Positions 18,767 through 28,425 of a DNA stretch of 64,000 nt are shown here, piece by piece. Position 1 is the stretch's first letter. Each line of letters opens with the position of its first letter. Position numbers and translations under genes: made by a program. Source of the stretch: an uncultured Pelagibacteraceae bacterium (GTDB lineage Bacteria; Pseudomonadota; Alphaproteobacteria; Pelagibacterales; Pelagibacteraceae); contig CACMAZ010000004.1 in the NCBI GenBank assembly GCA_902611815.1, forward strand, positions 1-64,000, written 5' to 3'. Under the pieces are notes generated by a model that saw nothing but the letters and a program-made list of their open reading frames with translations, had not been told where the DNA came from and did no database searches.

Positions 18767-19656
18767 TCTTCCTCTTTAATCAAAGTTTTTTGAGATACCT
18801 TAAAGTAAACAAGCACTGGATTTGCAATGAATATAGATGAGTAAGTTCCAAGTATAACGCCAAGGATCATCGCAAAAGAAAAACCTTTGAGGATTTCTCC
18901 TCCAAAAAAGAAAATAGATAAGAGTGCTAAAAGTGTAGTGACTGATGTTATTAAGGTTCTAGATAATGTTTCGTTAATAGATAAGTTTGTTAAATCAAAA
19001 ATTTTTATATCTGCATATTTTTTTAAATTTTCTCTTACTCTATCAAAAATTACAACAGTATCGTTCATTGAATAACCAACAATTGTTAATACTGCAGCCA
19101 CAATTGATAAATTTATCTCTAAACTTAAAAGAGAAAATATACCAAGTGTTATTATAACATCATGGAATATTGCTATTATTGCACCAATGCTAAATTGCCA
19201 TTCAAACCTGAACCAAATATAAATCAACATAGCAGCCAATGCTATTGCTATCGCCGTTACACCATCTTGCAATAATTCTGCACTTACTTTTGGTCCAACA
19301 TTTTCAACACGTCTAAAACTATAATCCTCAAGATAATTATCTAAATCATTTTTTAAATTCTTAATAAAATCAGGTTCATTAAGATCTGATCTTTTAAATT
19401 TAATTACATAATCACCTTCAGCACCAAATCTTTTTACAGAAAGATCATCTAAATTAAGTTTATTGAACGCACCTCTAATATCTTCAGTTTTATAATTAGT
19501 ATTATCAGATCTTAATTCAATTAAAGTTCCACCTTTAAAATCTACACCATAATTCAATCCCTTAAATATCAGAAAGAAAATAGACATTATGAATAATATT
19601 AATGAAATTATATTTGATAGATTATAATATTTGTTAAACAAGTATTTTCCGGTCAT
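18763..19656 (-). CDS. secF: Protein translocase subunit SecF
   Basis: With SecD, uses the proton motive force to help proteins emerge from the SecYEG channel. The 297-residue protein has the RND-like fold: a first helix, periplasmic domain starting GVDFKGGTLIELR, and five more membrane helices, with VGYSMNDTVVIFDRVREN as the signature. The start overlaps the secD stop by 4 bases, showing coupling in the yajC-secD-secF operon. Confidence 0.96.
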   Translation of the reverse strand: MTGKYLFNKYYNLSNIISLILFIMSIFFLIFKGLNYGVDFKGGTLIELRSDNTNYKTEDIRGAFNKLNLDDLSVKRFGAEGDYVIKFKRSDLNEPDFIKNLKNDLDNYLEDYSFRRVENVGPKVSAELLQDGVTAIAIALAAMLIYIWFRFEWQFSIGAIIAIFHDVIITLGIFSLLSLEINLSIVAAVLTIVGYSMNDTVVIFDRVRENLKKYADIKIFDLTNLSINETLSRTLITSVTTLLALLSIFFFGGEILKGFSFAMILGVILGTYSSIFIANPVLVYFKVSQKTLIKEED

Positions 19657-21206
19657 TTGATAGTCACCTCATTATTTTTATTTTTAATCACATAAAGAGA
19701 TGTAAGTAATCGCGCAATGTAATAAACGGAGAATAATGTTGTTAAAATTCCAATTGATAGTGTTACTGAAAAGCCCTTTACAGGACCAGAGCCAAAAACA
19801 AATAAAATTAATGCTGCAATTATTGTTGTTATATTTGCATCTAGGATAGCAGTTCTTGATAATGTGTATCCGTTATCAAATGCAATTACTTTATTTTTTT
19901 CTTTTTTTAATTCTTCCTTAATTCTCTCAAAAATCAAAACGTTAGCATCAACAGCCATACCAACTGTAAGAATAATGCCAGCGATACCAGGTAATGTTAA
20001 TGTAGCTTCAAATAAGGTTAAGAAACCAAGTAACATGAATAAATTTACTATTAGAGCAAAATTTGAAATTAAGCCAAATAACCTATACTTATAAAACATA
20101 TATAAAATCACTAAAATAAATCCAATTATCAGAGATAAAACTCCAGCTTTAATAGAGTCCTCTCCTAAATCTGGTCCAACAGTTCGCTCTTCAATTATAT
20201 CTAAAGGCGCTGGCAAAGCACCTGATCTAAGTAATAATGCAAGGTCAGTTGCTGACTGGAATGTAAATCCGCCTGAAATTTGACCTGATCCGCTTGCAAT
20301 TACATCTCTAATTACAGGTGCGCTAATAATCTGATTATCTAATACTATTGCTAATTGTTTACCAATTCCGTTTTTTGTAGCTCTTCCAAATTTTCTTGCA
20401 CCTAACCTATCTAAAGTAAAACTTACAACCGTTTCATTATTAATATTGTCCATCTGAGGTTTGGCATCTATTAAATTGTCACCACTAATAATAATTCTTT
20501 TACTAACATTCAGTTCTTCACCTGTATCAAGATCTTTTAATTTTTCTGAACCAAAAGAGGCATCTGTATTTTGAGTTACAAATCTAAATGTTAAATTTGC
20601 AGTCCTTCCTAATAATGATTTTATTCTATCGGGATTATCTAAACCGGGTAACTCTACAGCAATTCTATTTGAACCACTTTTTGTAATACTAGGTTCGTTA
20701 GTACCAACCTCGTCCACTCTTTTTCTAACAATCTCTATTGCTTGGTCTAACAAAGATTGCTCAATTTCAATAATACCGTATTTTGTAAGAGTTAATTCAA
20801 ATATATTATCAATTAATTCAACATTGTATTGATAAGATTTATAAACATCAAAATAAGGATTTAATTCGTTATCATTTTTAAATAATTCTAATATTTTTTC
20901 TTGATCATTTGTGTCTGACTTAAATAAAACTTTTTGTTTTCCTAATTTATAATCAAAAGTTTTAATTTCTTTTTTTTTGAAATAATTACGTACTTGTGTA
21001 AGTTTTGATTGAAGAGTTTGATTAATTACTGGGTTTTTATCTACTTCCAAAAGCAAATATGATCCACCTTGTAAATCAAGACCCAGGTTTACTTTTTTTT
21101 TCAAAAAGAAATCCTCGTTATTAATAAAGTTAGAAATACTAAAAAATATTAAAGAAAGACAAAAAACTATTATTGAAATTATTTTTAATCTCGAAAAATA
21201 TAACAC
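19653..21206 (-). CDS. secD: Protein translocase subunit SecD
   Basis: Large RND-like partner of SecF. The 517-residue protein has an N-terminal helix, a periplasmic P1 region with LGLDLQGGSYLLLEVD and RVDEVGTNEPSI, then five membrane helices including GMAVDANVLIFERIKEE. It is shorter than the 615-residue E. coli protein, mainly in the periplasmic part, as in many alphaproteobacteria. Translation starts at a GTG (21206); no suitable ATG is nearby. yajC lies 9 bases upstream. Confidence 0.95.
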   Translation of the reverse strand: MLYFSRLKIISIIVFCLSLIFFSISNFINNEDFFLKKKVNLGLDLQGGSYLLLEVDKNPVINQTLQSKLTQVRNYFKKKEIKTFDYKLGKQKVLFKSDTNDQEKILELFKNDNELNPYFDVYKSYQYNVELIDNIFELTLTKYGIIEIEQSLLDQAIEIVRKRVDEVGTNEPSITKSGSNRIAVELPGLDNPDRIKSLLGRTANLTFRFVTQNTDASFGSEKLKDLDTGEELNVSKRIIISGDNLIDAKPQMDNINNETVVSFTLDRLGARKFGRATKNGIGKQLAIVLDNQIISAPVIRDVIASGSGQISGGFTFQSATDLALLLRSGALPAPLDIIEERTVGPDLGEDSIKAGVLSLIIGFILVILYMFYKYRLFGLISNFALIVNLFMLLGFLTLFEATLTLPGIAGIILTVGMAVDANVLIFERIKEELKKEKNKVIAFDNGYTLSRTAILDANITTIIAALILFVFGSGPVKGFSVTLSIGILTTLFSVYYIARLLTSLYVIKNKNNEVTIK

Positions 21207-21215
21207 TTAAATTGA

Positions 21216-21503
21216 CTATTTTTTTGGTTCTGTTCCACTAATCAAGGCTTGTACGCCTGTAGATTTGATCACTTCAACTTTTACATTGTCTGCTATAAGT
21301 ATTTCTGCTCTATCGTTTTCTATAATTCTTTCTACTGTACCAACTATACCACCTGAAGTGATTACTTTATCGCCACGTTTTAAACCTTCGACCATGACTT
21401 TATGTTCTTTTACTTTTTTTTGCTGTGGCCTAATTAAAAAGAAATAAAAAATAATAAAAATTAGTATTAAAGGTATTAGTTGTGCTATTCCAGACTCTGA
21501 CAT
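21216..21503 (-). CDS. yajC: Preprotein translocase accessory subunit YajC
   Basis: Small single-helix inner-membrane protein that associates with SecDF. The 95 residues have one N-terminal transmembrane helix (LIPLILIFIIFYFFLIRPQ) ending in the family motif FLIRPQQKK, followed by a small cytoplasmic domain with GDKVITSGGIVGTV. It is the first gene of the yajC-secDF set, 53 bases downstream of serS on the same strand. Confidence 0.96.
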   Translation of the reverse strand: MSESGIAQLIPLILIFIIFYFFLIRPQQKKVKEHKVMVEGLKRGDKVITSGGIVGTVERIIENDRAEILIADNVKVEVIKSTGVQALISGTEPKK

Positions 21504-21556
21504 AAATTAAATTTTGTTAAAGTACCTATTATACCATTAATATTATTTTAACAACT

Positions 21557-22816
21557 CTAAATCTTAGAAATAACTTCCAAATTGTTCATATATGGTCTTA
21601 GAATATCAGGAATTAGAATAGACCCATCCTCTTGCTGATAGTTTTCTAATATTGCAATCAAAGATCTCCCTACTGCAAGACCGCTACCATTTAGAGTGCC
21701 TAAGAATTCTTTTTCATTATTAGATTTTTTAAATCTAGCTTTCATTCTTCTAGCCTGAAAAGTTCCACATGTAGAGCAGCTAGATATTTCTCTATAAATA
21801 TTTTCTGATGGCAACCATACTTCTATATCGTAAGTTTTTTGGGCACTAAAACCCATATCTCCTGTGCAAAGTGTTATTACTCTGTAAGGTAATTTAAGTT
21901 TATCTAATATTTTACAAGCTGAACTAGTCATCCTCTCAAGTTCATCTTTGCAATTCACTGGGTCAACAATACTAACTAACTCAACTTTATAAAATTGATG
22001 CTGCCTTATCATGCCTTTGGTATCTTTTCCGTAACTCCCAGCTTCTTTTCTAAAACATGGTGTTGATGCAACAAATCTTAAAGGTAAATCAGAATGATTT
22101 AGTATAGTATCATTAACCATATTAGTTAATATTACTTCAGCAGTTGGTATTAGAAATTTTCTTCCAGATTTATTATCAAGTTTTATTTCAAATTGATCAT
22201 CCTCAAATTTTGGCATTTGTCCTGTTCCAAACATACTATTTTCACTTGCAAATAATGGAGGAGAAATTTCTTTATAACCATTTTCATTTATATGTGTATC
22301 AATCATAAAATTTGATATTGCTCTTTCCAATTGAGCTAATTTATCTTTAACAAATACAAATCTTGATCCAGTTGTCTTGGTTGCTAGTTCAAAATCAAGC
22401 ATATTTAAATTTTCACCTAATTCGTAATGTGATTTAGGTTTAAATTTAAAATTAGGAATGTTGCCACTTTTCTTTATTTCTTTATTAGATTTTTCATCTT
22501 TGCCAACAGGCACATCTTCAAGAGCTATATTGGGAATTTGAGATAAAATTTGATTTAGCTTTTTACTTTCATTTAATTGATCTTCGCTAATTTTATCTAT
22601 TTTTTTAGATAAATCCTTCGATTTTGCAAATAAACTTTTGTCATTTTGTTTTGAAAGGGTTTTTTTTTCTGATTCAAGTTTTTCTTTTTCTTGTATCAAA
22701 GATCTGTTTTTAGCGTCTAATTCTAAAATTTTATCAAGATTAACTTCTGTATTCCTATTATTTATTTGTTTTTTAAATTCAGAAAAATTATTTCTAATAT
22801 ATTTAATATCATGCAT
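21557..22816 (-). CDS. serS: Seryl-tRNA synthetase
   Basis: Charges all tRNA-Ser species; a tRNA-Ser(UGA) is in this window. The 419-residue protein has an N-terminal long antiparallel coiled coil (residues about 25-105) that binds the variable arm, then a class II catalytic core with motif 2 around TPCFRKEAGSYGKDTKGMIR and motif 3 in LNGSGLAVGRSLIAILENYQ. Length is normal. Its start overlaps the tatC stop by 8 bases, in the order tatABC-serS that is common in alphaproteobacteria; surE and pcm, often next, are absent here. Confidence 0.96.
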   Translation of the reverse strand: MHDIKYIRNNFSEFKKQINNRNTEVNLDKILELDAKNRSLIQEKEKLESEKKTLSKQNDKSLFAKSKDLSKKIDKISEDQLNESKKLNQILSQIPNIALEDVPVGKDEKSNKEIKKSGNIPNFKFKPKSHYELGENLNMLDFELATKTTGSRFVFVKDKLAQLERAISNFMIDTHINENGYKEISPPLFASENSMFGTGQMPKFEDDQFEIKLDNKSGRKFLIPTAEVILTNMVNDTILNHSDLPLRFVASTPCFRKEAGSYGKDTKGMIRQHQFYKVELVSIVDPVNCKDELERMTSSACKILDKLKLPYRVITLCTGDMGFSAQKTYDIEVWLPSENIYREISSCSTCGTFQARRMKARFKKSNNEKEFLGTLNGSGLAVGRSLIAILENYQQEDGSILIPDILRPYMNNLEVISKI

Positions 22817-23573
22817 CTTTTTTTTCTGCCTTTTTTTCTATAACTTTTACAGATATTATTGATAATTCATACAATAATAACAATGGAACCGCTAATCCAA
22901 TTTGAGTGACAGGATCTGGCGGAGTCAGTACAGCTGCAACGGCAAAAATAATAATCACAACATATTTACGTCTCTCTCTTAAAAAAATCGAATCAATAAA
23001 TCCAATTCTTGCTAATAAAGATAGAATAACTGGAAGCTGAAAGCTTATACCAAATGCAAATATTAACTTCATAACTAATGATAAGTATTCATTGACTTTT
23101 GCTTCAAGCTGTATTGGTAGAGCTGTAGTTAAACCAGTGCTTTCAAAAGAAAGAAAAAATTTAATAGCAAGTGGCATTATTAAATAATAAACAAGCATTC
23201 CGCCTAATAAAAAAAGAATTGGTGTAAGAACCAGATAAGGCATTAAAGCAGATTTTTCATGCTCATACAGACCCGGTGCAATGAATTTCCATATTTGAAT
23301 TAAAATATATGGACAAGTTAAAAAGAATGCTGCGAAAAAAGCAACCTTGATATAAGTTAAAAAAGTTTCTTGTAACGCAGTAAATATTAATCTTCTCTCT
23401 ATTTGACTATCTTTAACAGCTTCTGCATAAGGCGAAACTAAAAAACCATAAATCTCTTCAGAAAAAATGTAACATACAACAAATAAAATAGTTAAAAATA
23501 TAAAGGAGTGAATTAATCTTTTTCTTAATTCAGTTAAATGACTTATGAATCCCTCTTCTTTATTTTCCTTCAT
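22809..23573 (-). CDS. tatC: Twin-arginine translocase subunit TatC
   Basis: Core receptor of the Tat pathway, which exports folded proteins with RR signal peptides. The 254 residues form six membrane helices, with family motifs ISHLTELRKRLIHS at the N terminus, FLTYIKVAFFAAFFLTCPYI and LTPPDPVTQIGLAVPL. The order on the minus strand is tatA-tatB-tatC, with a 14-base overlap between tatB and tatC. A candidate substrate, the M48 lipoprotein with an RRKFL signal, lies at 9075. Confidence 0.97.
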   Translation of the reverse strand: MKENKEEGFISHLTELRKRLIHSFIFLTILFVVCYIFSEEIYGFLVSPYAEAVKDSQIERRLIFTALQETFLTYIKVAFFAAFFLTCPYILIQIWKFIAPGLYEHEKSALMPYLVLTPILFLLGGMLVYYLIMPLAIKFFLSFESTGLTTALPIQLEAKVNEYLSLVMKLIFAFGISFQLPVILSLLARIGFIDSIFLRERRKYVVIIIFAVAAVLTPPDPVTQIGLAVPLLLLYELSIISVKVIEKKAEKKDA

Positions 23574-23814
23574 TTTTATCTACTTTTTTTTCTTCATTTT
23601 CACTCGGATTATTTATGTCAAAGGTTTGATTATTAATCTCAATACTGTTTTCCTCCAAATTTGTCATTTCGTTTTGCAAGTTATTTACGTATCTTTTTAC
23701 AGAACCAAACCAAGATCCAATTTTTTTCAAAACGACAGGAAAATCTTTAGGCCCAATTATTACAATTGAAAGACCGATTATTATAATAAGTTCTAGCCAG
23801 CCAATTTGTGGCAT
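23560..23814 (-). CDS. tatB: Twin-arginine translocase subunit TatB
   Basis: Partner of TatC in the receptor complex. The 84-residue protein has the N-terminal helix MPQIGWLELIIIIGLSIVI, a glycine-proline hinge in GPKDFPVVLKKIGSW and an amphipathic helix, then a short acidic tail. TatB rather than TatA is indicated by the Glu in the helix (WLELI), the GPKDFP hinge and position just before tatC. It is short for TatB (usually over 130 residues), in keeping with streamlining. It starts 2 bases after tatA. Confidence 0.93.
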   Translation of the reverse strand: MPQIGWLELIIIIGLSIVIIGPKDFPVVLKKIGSWFGSVKRYVNNLQNEMTNLEENSIEINNQTFDINNPSENEEKKVDKNEGK

Positions 23815-23816
23815 TT

Positions 23817-24029
23817 TTATTCTTTATTTGGAGAATCTTGATTGTTGTTGTCTTCAGTATTTTCTGAAATATTTTTTGGTTTTTCATCACCAGGATCAGT
23901 AGCCATTCCTTTTTTAAAACTCTTAATGCCTTTTGCAACATCTCCCATTAAGCTTGAAATTTTTCCTCTTCCAAAAAGAAGAACTACTAAGATAACTACA
24001 ATTGCAATTTGCCAAAAACCTATACTCAT
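23817..24029 (-). CDS. tatA: Twin-arginine translocase subunit TatA
   Basis: Forms the oligomer that permeabilises the membrane for Tat substrates. The 70-residue protein has the hallmark helix [20 protein letters not shown], the hinge [20 protein letters not shown] (FG motif plus amphipathic helix) and a polar asparagine-rich tail. It opens the tatABC operon; scpB lies 43 bases upstream on the same strand. Confidence 0.95.
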   Translation of the reverse strand: MSIGFWQIAIVVILVVLLFGRGKISSLMGDVAKGIKSFKKGMATDPGDEKPKNISENTEDNNNQDSPNKE

Positions 24030-24072
24030 AAAATATATATAACCTCTTTGTAGCTGATTTTAAAGTAGAATT

Positions 24073-24768
24073 TTACTCTTTAGCGTCATCATTTAAGGTG
24101 CTATTGAGCATTTCATCAATATTAGAATAAATATTTTCTTTTTTCTCATCTTGTTTCTCTTTATAAAATTTTCCAGTTCCAAATATAGATGAGTCAATAG
24201 TTGAGCTGTCAATCAATCCTGCTGATCCTAGTTCATCAACGGTTGGTAAATCAGACAATTTTTGCAAATTAAAGTGGCTCAAAAAATCCTCTGTAGTTCC
24301 ATACTGTATTGGTTTGCCAGGAATTTCTTTTCTGCCCATTGGTTTTACCCAATTCAGCTCCATTAGAATATCAAGAGTATTTGTACCAAAAGCAACACCT
24401 CTAATTTCTTCTATTTCAGCTCTAGTTACCGGTTGGTGATATACAATAATAGATAGTGTCTCAATAGCAGCTTTGGAAAGTTTTTTCTCAACTGTTTTTT
24501 GTTTGGACATTAAAGAAGACAAATTTGATGCAGTTCTAAATGACCATTTATTTGAGATACAAACTAAATTAATTCCCCTATTTTTATAAATATCCTCTAA
24601 TTTTTTTAAAATTTTCTTAACATCAATTTTTTTTGAAATTCTATCTTCTATGGTTTCTATTTCTAAAGGTTCTGCCGCAGCAAATAAAATAGCTTCAACT
24701 TCCCTCTCTCCAGTAGATAATTGGCCTGGAAATGAAATTACGTTATTTTTTTTCTTTTCGTTCTTCAT
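24073..24768 (-). CDS. scpB: Segregation and condensation protein B
   Basis: Kleisin-associated winged-helix dimer that works with ScpA and SMC in chromosome organisation. The 231 residues contain two winged-helix domains, with the family stretches EAILFAAAEPL, LSKAAIETLSIIVYHQPVTRAEIEEIRG and GRKEIPGKPIQYGTTEDFLSHF. Both ends are variable and lysine-rich. It overlaps scpA by 4 bases, so the two are translationally coupled. Confidence 0.94.
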   Translation of the reverse strand: MKNEKKKNNVISFPGQLSTGEREVEAILFAAAEPLEIETIEDRISKKIDVKKILKKLEDIYKNRGINLVCISNKWSFRTASNLSSLMSKQKTVEKKLSKAAIETLSIIVYHQPVTRAEIEEIRGVAFGTNTLDILMELNWVKPMGRKEIPGKPIQYGTTEDFLSHFNLQKLSDLPTVDELGSAGLIDSSTIDSSIFGTGKFYKEKQDEKKENIYSNIDEMLNSTLNDDAKE

Positions 24769-25502
24769 TTTTGTTTAATATAAATCTCATCAAATAATTT
24801 GTCTTGTTTTAAAATGACAGTCCCCTCTTTTACTAATTCTAATGAACCAGCAAAAACACTAGCACGTCCAGTTTTTTTTAAATTTGATTTTTTAAAGGCT
24901 TTCGGAATAATGTCCTCAAGGTTTTTCCAATCTTCTAGTTTTTTTATAATGCTTTTAATTAATTTTATACCTTCTTCTGTTGTACAAACTGGTAATTTTG
25001 GAATATTCATTCTTTGAAAGTCCTTTTGCATGACAATTGCAGAATAAGTTTTTAGAAGTTCGTATAAAGATAATTTATATGTAGAACTATAAATAGAACG
25101 AATTCTACCTTTAATACCTCTTACAAAGATATCTTTTCCTAATCTTTTTCTCTTAAGCATTTGATCAGACAGTAATCTTATTAATTCTAATTTTTTTAAT
25201 TGTAATTTTAATCTTTCTGCAACTTCATGAACTTTAAACTCTTCTTCATCAGTTATTGGAAGTAGTAATTTTGATTTTAAATACGCAAGCCAAGTTGCCA
25301 TAACTAAATATTCTGATGCAATATCTAAATTAATATCTTTAACCTTATTAATATATTCTAAAAATTGATCAGCCAATAAAGTAATTGATATGTTTTCTAA
25401 ATTAACTTTTTGAGATTTTGCTAAATCTAAAAGTAAATCTAAAGGACCATTAAATTGATCTAGATTTACCTGAAAACTATTAGTTGAATCTTGATTCTCC
25501 AT
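24765..25502 (-). CDS. scpA: Segregation and condensation protein A
   Basis: Kleisin subunit bridging SMC heads. The 245-residue protein begins with the kleisin N-terminal block (FNGPLDLLLDLAKSQKVNLE), has DQFLEYINKVKDINLDIASEYLVMATWLAYLKSKLLLP-type helices in the family pattern, and ends in a winged-helix segment with RASVFAGSLELVKEGTV. It overlaps nagZ by 23 bases and scpB by 4. smc itself is not in the window. Confidence 0.94.
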   Translation of the reverse strand: MENQDSTNSFQVNLDQFNGPLDLLLDLAKSQKVNLENISITLLADQFLEYINKVKDINLDIASEYLVMATWLAYLKSKLLLPITDEEEFKVHEVAERLKLQLKKLELIRLLSDQMLKRKRLGKDIFVRGIKGRIRSIYSSTYKLSLYELLKTYSAIVMQKDFQRMNIPKLPVCTTEEGIKLIKSIIKKLEDWKNLEDIIPKAFKKSNLKKTGRASVFAGSLELVKEGTVILKQDKLFDEIYIKQK

Positions 25503-26454
25503 TGGACACTAGCTTATAATATTTATTTGTAATTTTTATTATAAATTTACTTAATTTTGGTGAATTTTCTGCAACTATATGCATTTCTTTTAAATTAGCA
25601 TTACAATGTAAAACTAAATCACAACCTGCGGTAAATGCTTTAATAACATTATTTTTAATACCATATGGTAGAGCTTTCATTGATATATCGTCTGACATTA
25701 TTAAATTTTTAAAATTTATTTTATTTCTTATTAATTTAATTATTTTTTTTGAATGAGTTACAGAATTTAGATTATCAATTTTTTTAAAAAGTAAATGACC
25801 AGTCATAGCAAAAAGAGAGTTTTTATTTTTAAACGTCAAAAAATCGTTTTTTAGTAAATATTGATTACTATTGTTTACAATTGGTAGTTTATAGTGTGAG
25901 TCAACTTTGCCTAGGCCATGACCTGGTATATGTTTAATTACAGTTGCTATATTATTCTTATGAAATTGATCAATCGTAAAATTACCAAAAATATTAACTA
26001 TTTTTTTATTTTTCGAAAATGATCTGTCGCCTATTACTTTAGAAGTTTTTTCTCGTGCTATATCCAGAACAGGCACAGTATTAATATTTATACCTAAGTT
26101 GTTCAATAAATAGCTTATTTGATCAATATAAATTTTATAATAAAGAAGTGATTTTTTTTTATTTTTTTTATACATATCACCAAAAAATTTTGAAGAATGT
26201 AATTTAGTGTCTATTATTTTTTTTAGCCTATTAACTCTTCCACCTTCTTCATCAATAAGAATGGGATAGTTTTGATCTTTAAATATCTTTTTAATTGATT
26301 GGACCAGCTTTTTGGTCTGATCTAAACTTTTAATATTTCTCTCAAATAATATTATTCCCCATGGTTTATATTTTTTAAGAAATAAAATTTCTTTATTTGA
26401 CAAGTTTGTAGATTTCAAACCAGATATAAATGCCCTCTTTTGACTAATCTTCAT
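25480..26454 (-). CDS. nagZ: Beta-N-acetylhexosaminidase (NagZ, GH3)
   Basis: Cytoplasmic enzyme of peptidoglycan recycling that removes GlcNAc from anhydro-muropeptides. The 324-residue TIM-barrel protein has DEEGGRVNRL near residue 82 (substrate binding), the KHIPGHG loop with the catalytic His (usually KHFPGHG) near 170, and MSDDISMKAL with the nucleophile Asp near 250. It lies between a small membrane protein and scpA; argS-(SPOR protein)-nagZ-scpA is the standard alphaproteobacterial order. It overlaps the upstream gene by 11 bases. Confidence 0.92.
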   Translation of the reverse strand: MKISQKRAFISGLKSTNLSNKEILFLKKYKPWGIILFERNIKSLDQTKKLVQSIKKIFKDQNYPILIDEEGGRVNRLKKIIDTKLHSSKFFGDMYKKNKKKSLLYYKIYIDQISYLLNNLGININTVPVLDIAREKTSKVIGDRSFSKNKKIVNIFGNFTIDQFHKNNIATVIKHIPGHGLGKVDSHYKLPIVNNSNQYLLKNDFLTFKNKNSLFAMTGHLLFKKIDNLNSVTHSKKIIKLIRNKINFKNLIMSDDISMKALPYGIKNNVIKAFTAGCDLVLHCNANLKEMHIVAENSPKLSKFIIKITNKYYKLVSNGESRFN

Positions 26455-26704
26455 TTTTGATCAGGTCCCAAAATGATAATTTTTTTTCCTTATTTTCTTT
26501 TTCATCAATATATTCAATAATATTATCGGTATCACTATCTAACTTTATTAAACTATTTTTTTTTAAATCTAATTTAGAGTCTAGATTGTTAATTGATTTA
26601 TAATACTTTTTTTCAAACTCATCAGATATGTAGTATTTAACAGTAAAAAAAATAAATAAAGAAATTATAAATACAAAAAAAATATATTTAATTTCTTTAA
26701 TCAT
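26444..26704 (-). CDS. Small bitopic membrane protein, possible relic of a SPOR protein
   Basis: Not recognised from sequence alone. The 86 residues have a short basic cytoplasmic N terminus, one membrane helix (YIFFVFIISLFIFFTVKYYI) and a charged, presumably periplasmic tail rich in Lys, Asp and Glu. In related alphaproteobacteria the gene between argS and nagZ encodes a longer membrane protein with a C-terminal SPOR domain; none is visible here. It shares one base with argS and overlaps nagZ by 11, so it is clearly expressed in the operon. Position suggests a reduced version of that septal protein, but this is inference. Confidence 0.75.
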   Translation of the reverse strand: MIKEIKYIFFVFIISLFIFFTVKYYISDEFEKKYYKSINNLDSKLDLKKNSLIKLDSDTDNIIEYIDEKENKEKKLSFWDLIKNED

Positions 26705-28425
26705 TACATGGTTTCCGGCGTCTCTACATCTAATATTTTCATTCCAGTGCCAATAGTTTTCAAAACACTATTTAATAGAACCGCTTTGTTTTTATTTAAT
26801 TTTTTACTTTTATCTAAAAACCTCATAGACTCATTATCTTTTCCCATATTCCAATATGAATGAAATAAAGCTGACAGTTGATATAAATAGATAGGTATTC
26901 TGTGTGGCTCTAGTTTTTGTGAGGATACCTCTACACATTTAGGCCATTCAGAAATTTTATTTATTATTTTTATTTCCTCATCGTTAAATTCATAATTTTT
27001 TTCAACTTCAGTTAGGTCATTTTCTATTTTTTCATCAGCATTTTTAAAAACAGAACAGATCCTTGCATAGCAATATTGAACATAATAGAGGGGGTTATCT
27101 TTTGATTTCTCTTTAACTTTTTCAAAATCAAACTCTAATTGGACATCATTACTTCTACTCAACATTATAAAACGAGTTGCATCCTTACCTACCTCGTTAA
27201 CTAAATCATCAACAATTATATAATCACCTTTTCTTTTTGACATTTTGAAGGGTTTGCCATCTTTAATCAATTTTACAAGCTGAGTAACTTTACAAATTAG
27301 ATTTTTCTTTTTATTAGAGAGAGCATCTACAACAGAATTAATTCTTTTAATATAACCGGCATGGTCTGCACCAAGAATATTTATGTATTCATCAAAATTT
27401 CTTTTTAATTTGTTGTTGTGATAAGCAATGTCGCCAGCAAAATATGTCCAAGAATTATCACTTTTTGTTAAAGCTCTATCTTTATCGTCACCATAATTTG
27501 TAGATTTAAATAGTAGCTGCTCTCTTTCAACCCATTTAGACTTATCTTCACCTTCAGGGGCCTCTATCTTGCCTTTAAATACTAAATTATTTTTTTTTAA
27601 ATTATCTATAGCTTCATCAACTTCTTTTGAATTAATAATATTATTTTCACTTACAAAATTATCGTGAACAACACCTAAAGAATTTAGATTTTTTTTTATT
27701 ATTTCTAAAGAAGCAACAACACTCAATTTAGAGAGTTCATCTGAAATTTTTTCATAATTTTCATAATTCTTAATAGAATTTTTACTAATAATTTGTTCTG
27801 CTATTTCAATTATATAATCTCCTGGATATAAATTTTCATCCTTAGGGTATTCTTCATTATATAGTTTTTCCTTAATTCTAAAGTATACAGATAAAGAAAA
27901 GTTTTTGATCTGATTACCGTGATCGTTAACATAATATTCTTTTGTAACTTTATGATCACAAAATTTTAAAAGATTGCACAAAGCATCTCCATATATAGCG
28001 CCACGACAATGGCCTACATGTAAGGGGCCTGTTGGATTAGCAGAAACAAATTCCAGTAAATAATTTTTTTTACCATTTTTAAGACTTGCTCCATATTTTT
28101 GATCATTGAGCATTTTTGTTAAAAAAGTATTCCAGAATTTTTTAACAAATTTTATATTAACAAAACCTGGTTTAACAAACTCGATATTTTCTATATCTTT
28201 ATCGTTTTTTAGATCATCTAAATTAAGTTGTTTGTAAATCTCAGTTGGTGGTAATTTATTTAATGAGGAAAGAACCATGCATACATTTGTTGATATATCA
28301 GCTTTGAATTTTGTAGGAGCTGTATCTACGTTAATACCTGATAGATTTTGAGGAATTTTTAAATTAGTAGAATTGTCAGTAACTATATTTTTAATTTTGT
28401 TAAGATAAATGTCAAAAATGTTCAT
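26704..28425 (-). CDS. argS: Arginyl-tRNA synthetase
   Basis: Charges tRNA-Arg; a tRNA-Arg(UCU) is in this window. The 573-residue class I enzyme has the N-terminal Add1 domain, the HIGH motif in SANPTGPLHVGHCRGAIYG near residue 135, FKMSKRKGDYI as the KMSKS counterpart, and a C-terminal DALR anticodon-binding domain (YLYQLSALFHSYW). Length is normal. The start overlaps dgt by 4 bases; the stop shares a base with the following small membrane protein. Confidence 0.96.
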   Translation of the reverse strand: MNIFDIYLNKIKNIVTDNSTNLKIPQNLSGINVDTAPTKFKADISTNVCMVLSSLNKLPPTEIYKQLNLDDLKNDKDIENIEFVKPGFVNIKFVKKFWNTFLTKMLNDQKYGASLKNGKKNYLLEFVSANPTGPLHVGHCRGAIYGDALCNLLKFCDHKVTKEYYVNDHGNQIKNFSLSVYFRIKEKLYNEEYPKDENLYPGDYIIEIAEQIISKNSIKNYENYEKISDELSKLSVVASLEIIKKNLNSLGVVHDNFVSENNIINSKEVDEAIDNLKKNNLVFKGKIEAPEGEDKSKWVEREQLLFKSTNYGDDKDRALTKSDNSWTYFAGDIAYHNNKLKRNFDEYINILGADHAGYIKRINSVVDALSNKKKNLICKVTQLVKLIKDGKPFKMSKRKGDYIIVDDLVNEVGKDATRFIMLSRSNDVQLEFDFEKVKEKSKDNPLYYVQYCYARICSVFKNADEKIENDLTEVEKNYEFNDEEIKIINKISEWPKCVEVSSQKLEPHRIPIYLYQLSALFHSYWNMGKDNESMRFLDKSKKLNKNKAVLLNSVLKTIGTGMKILDVETPETM

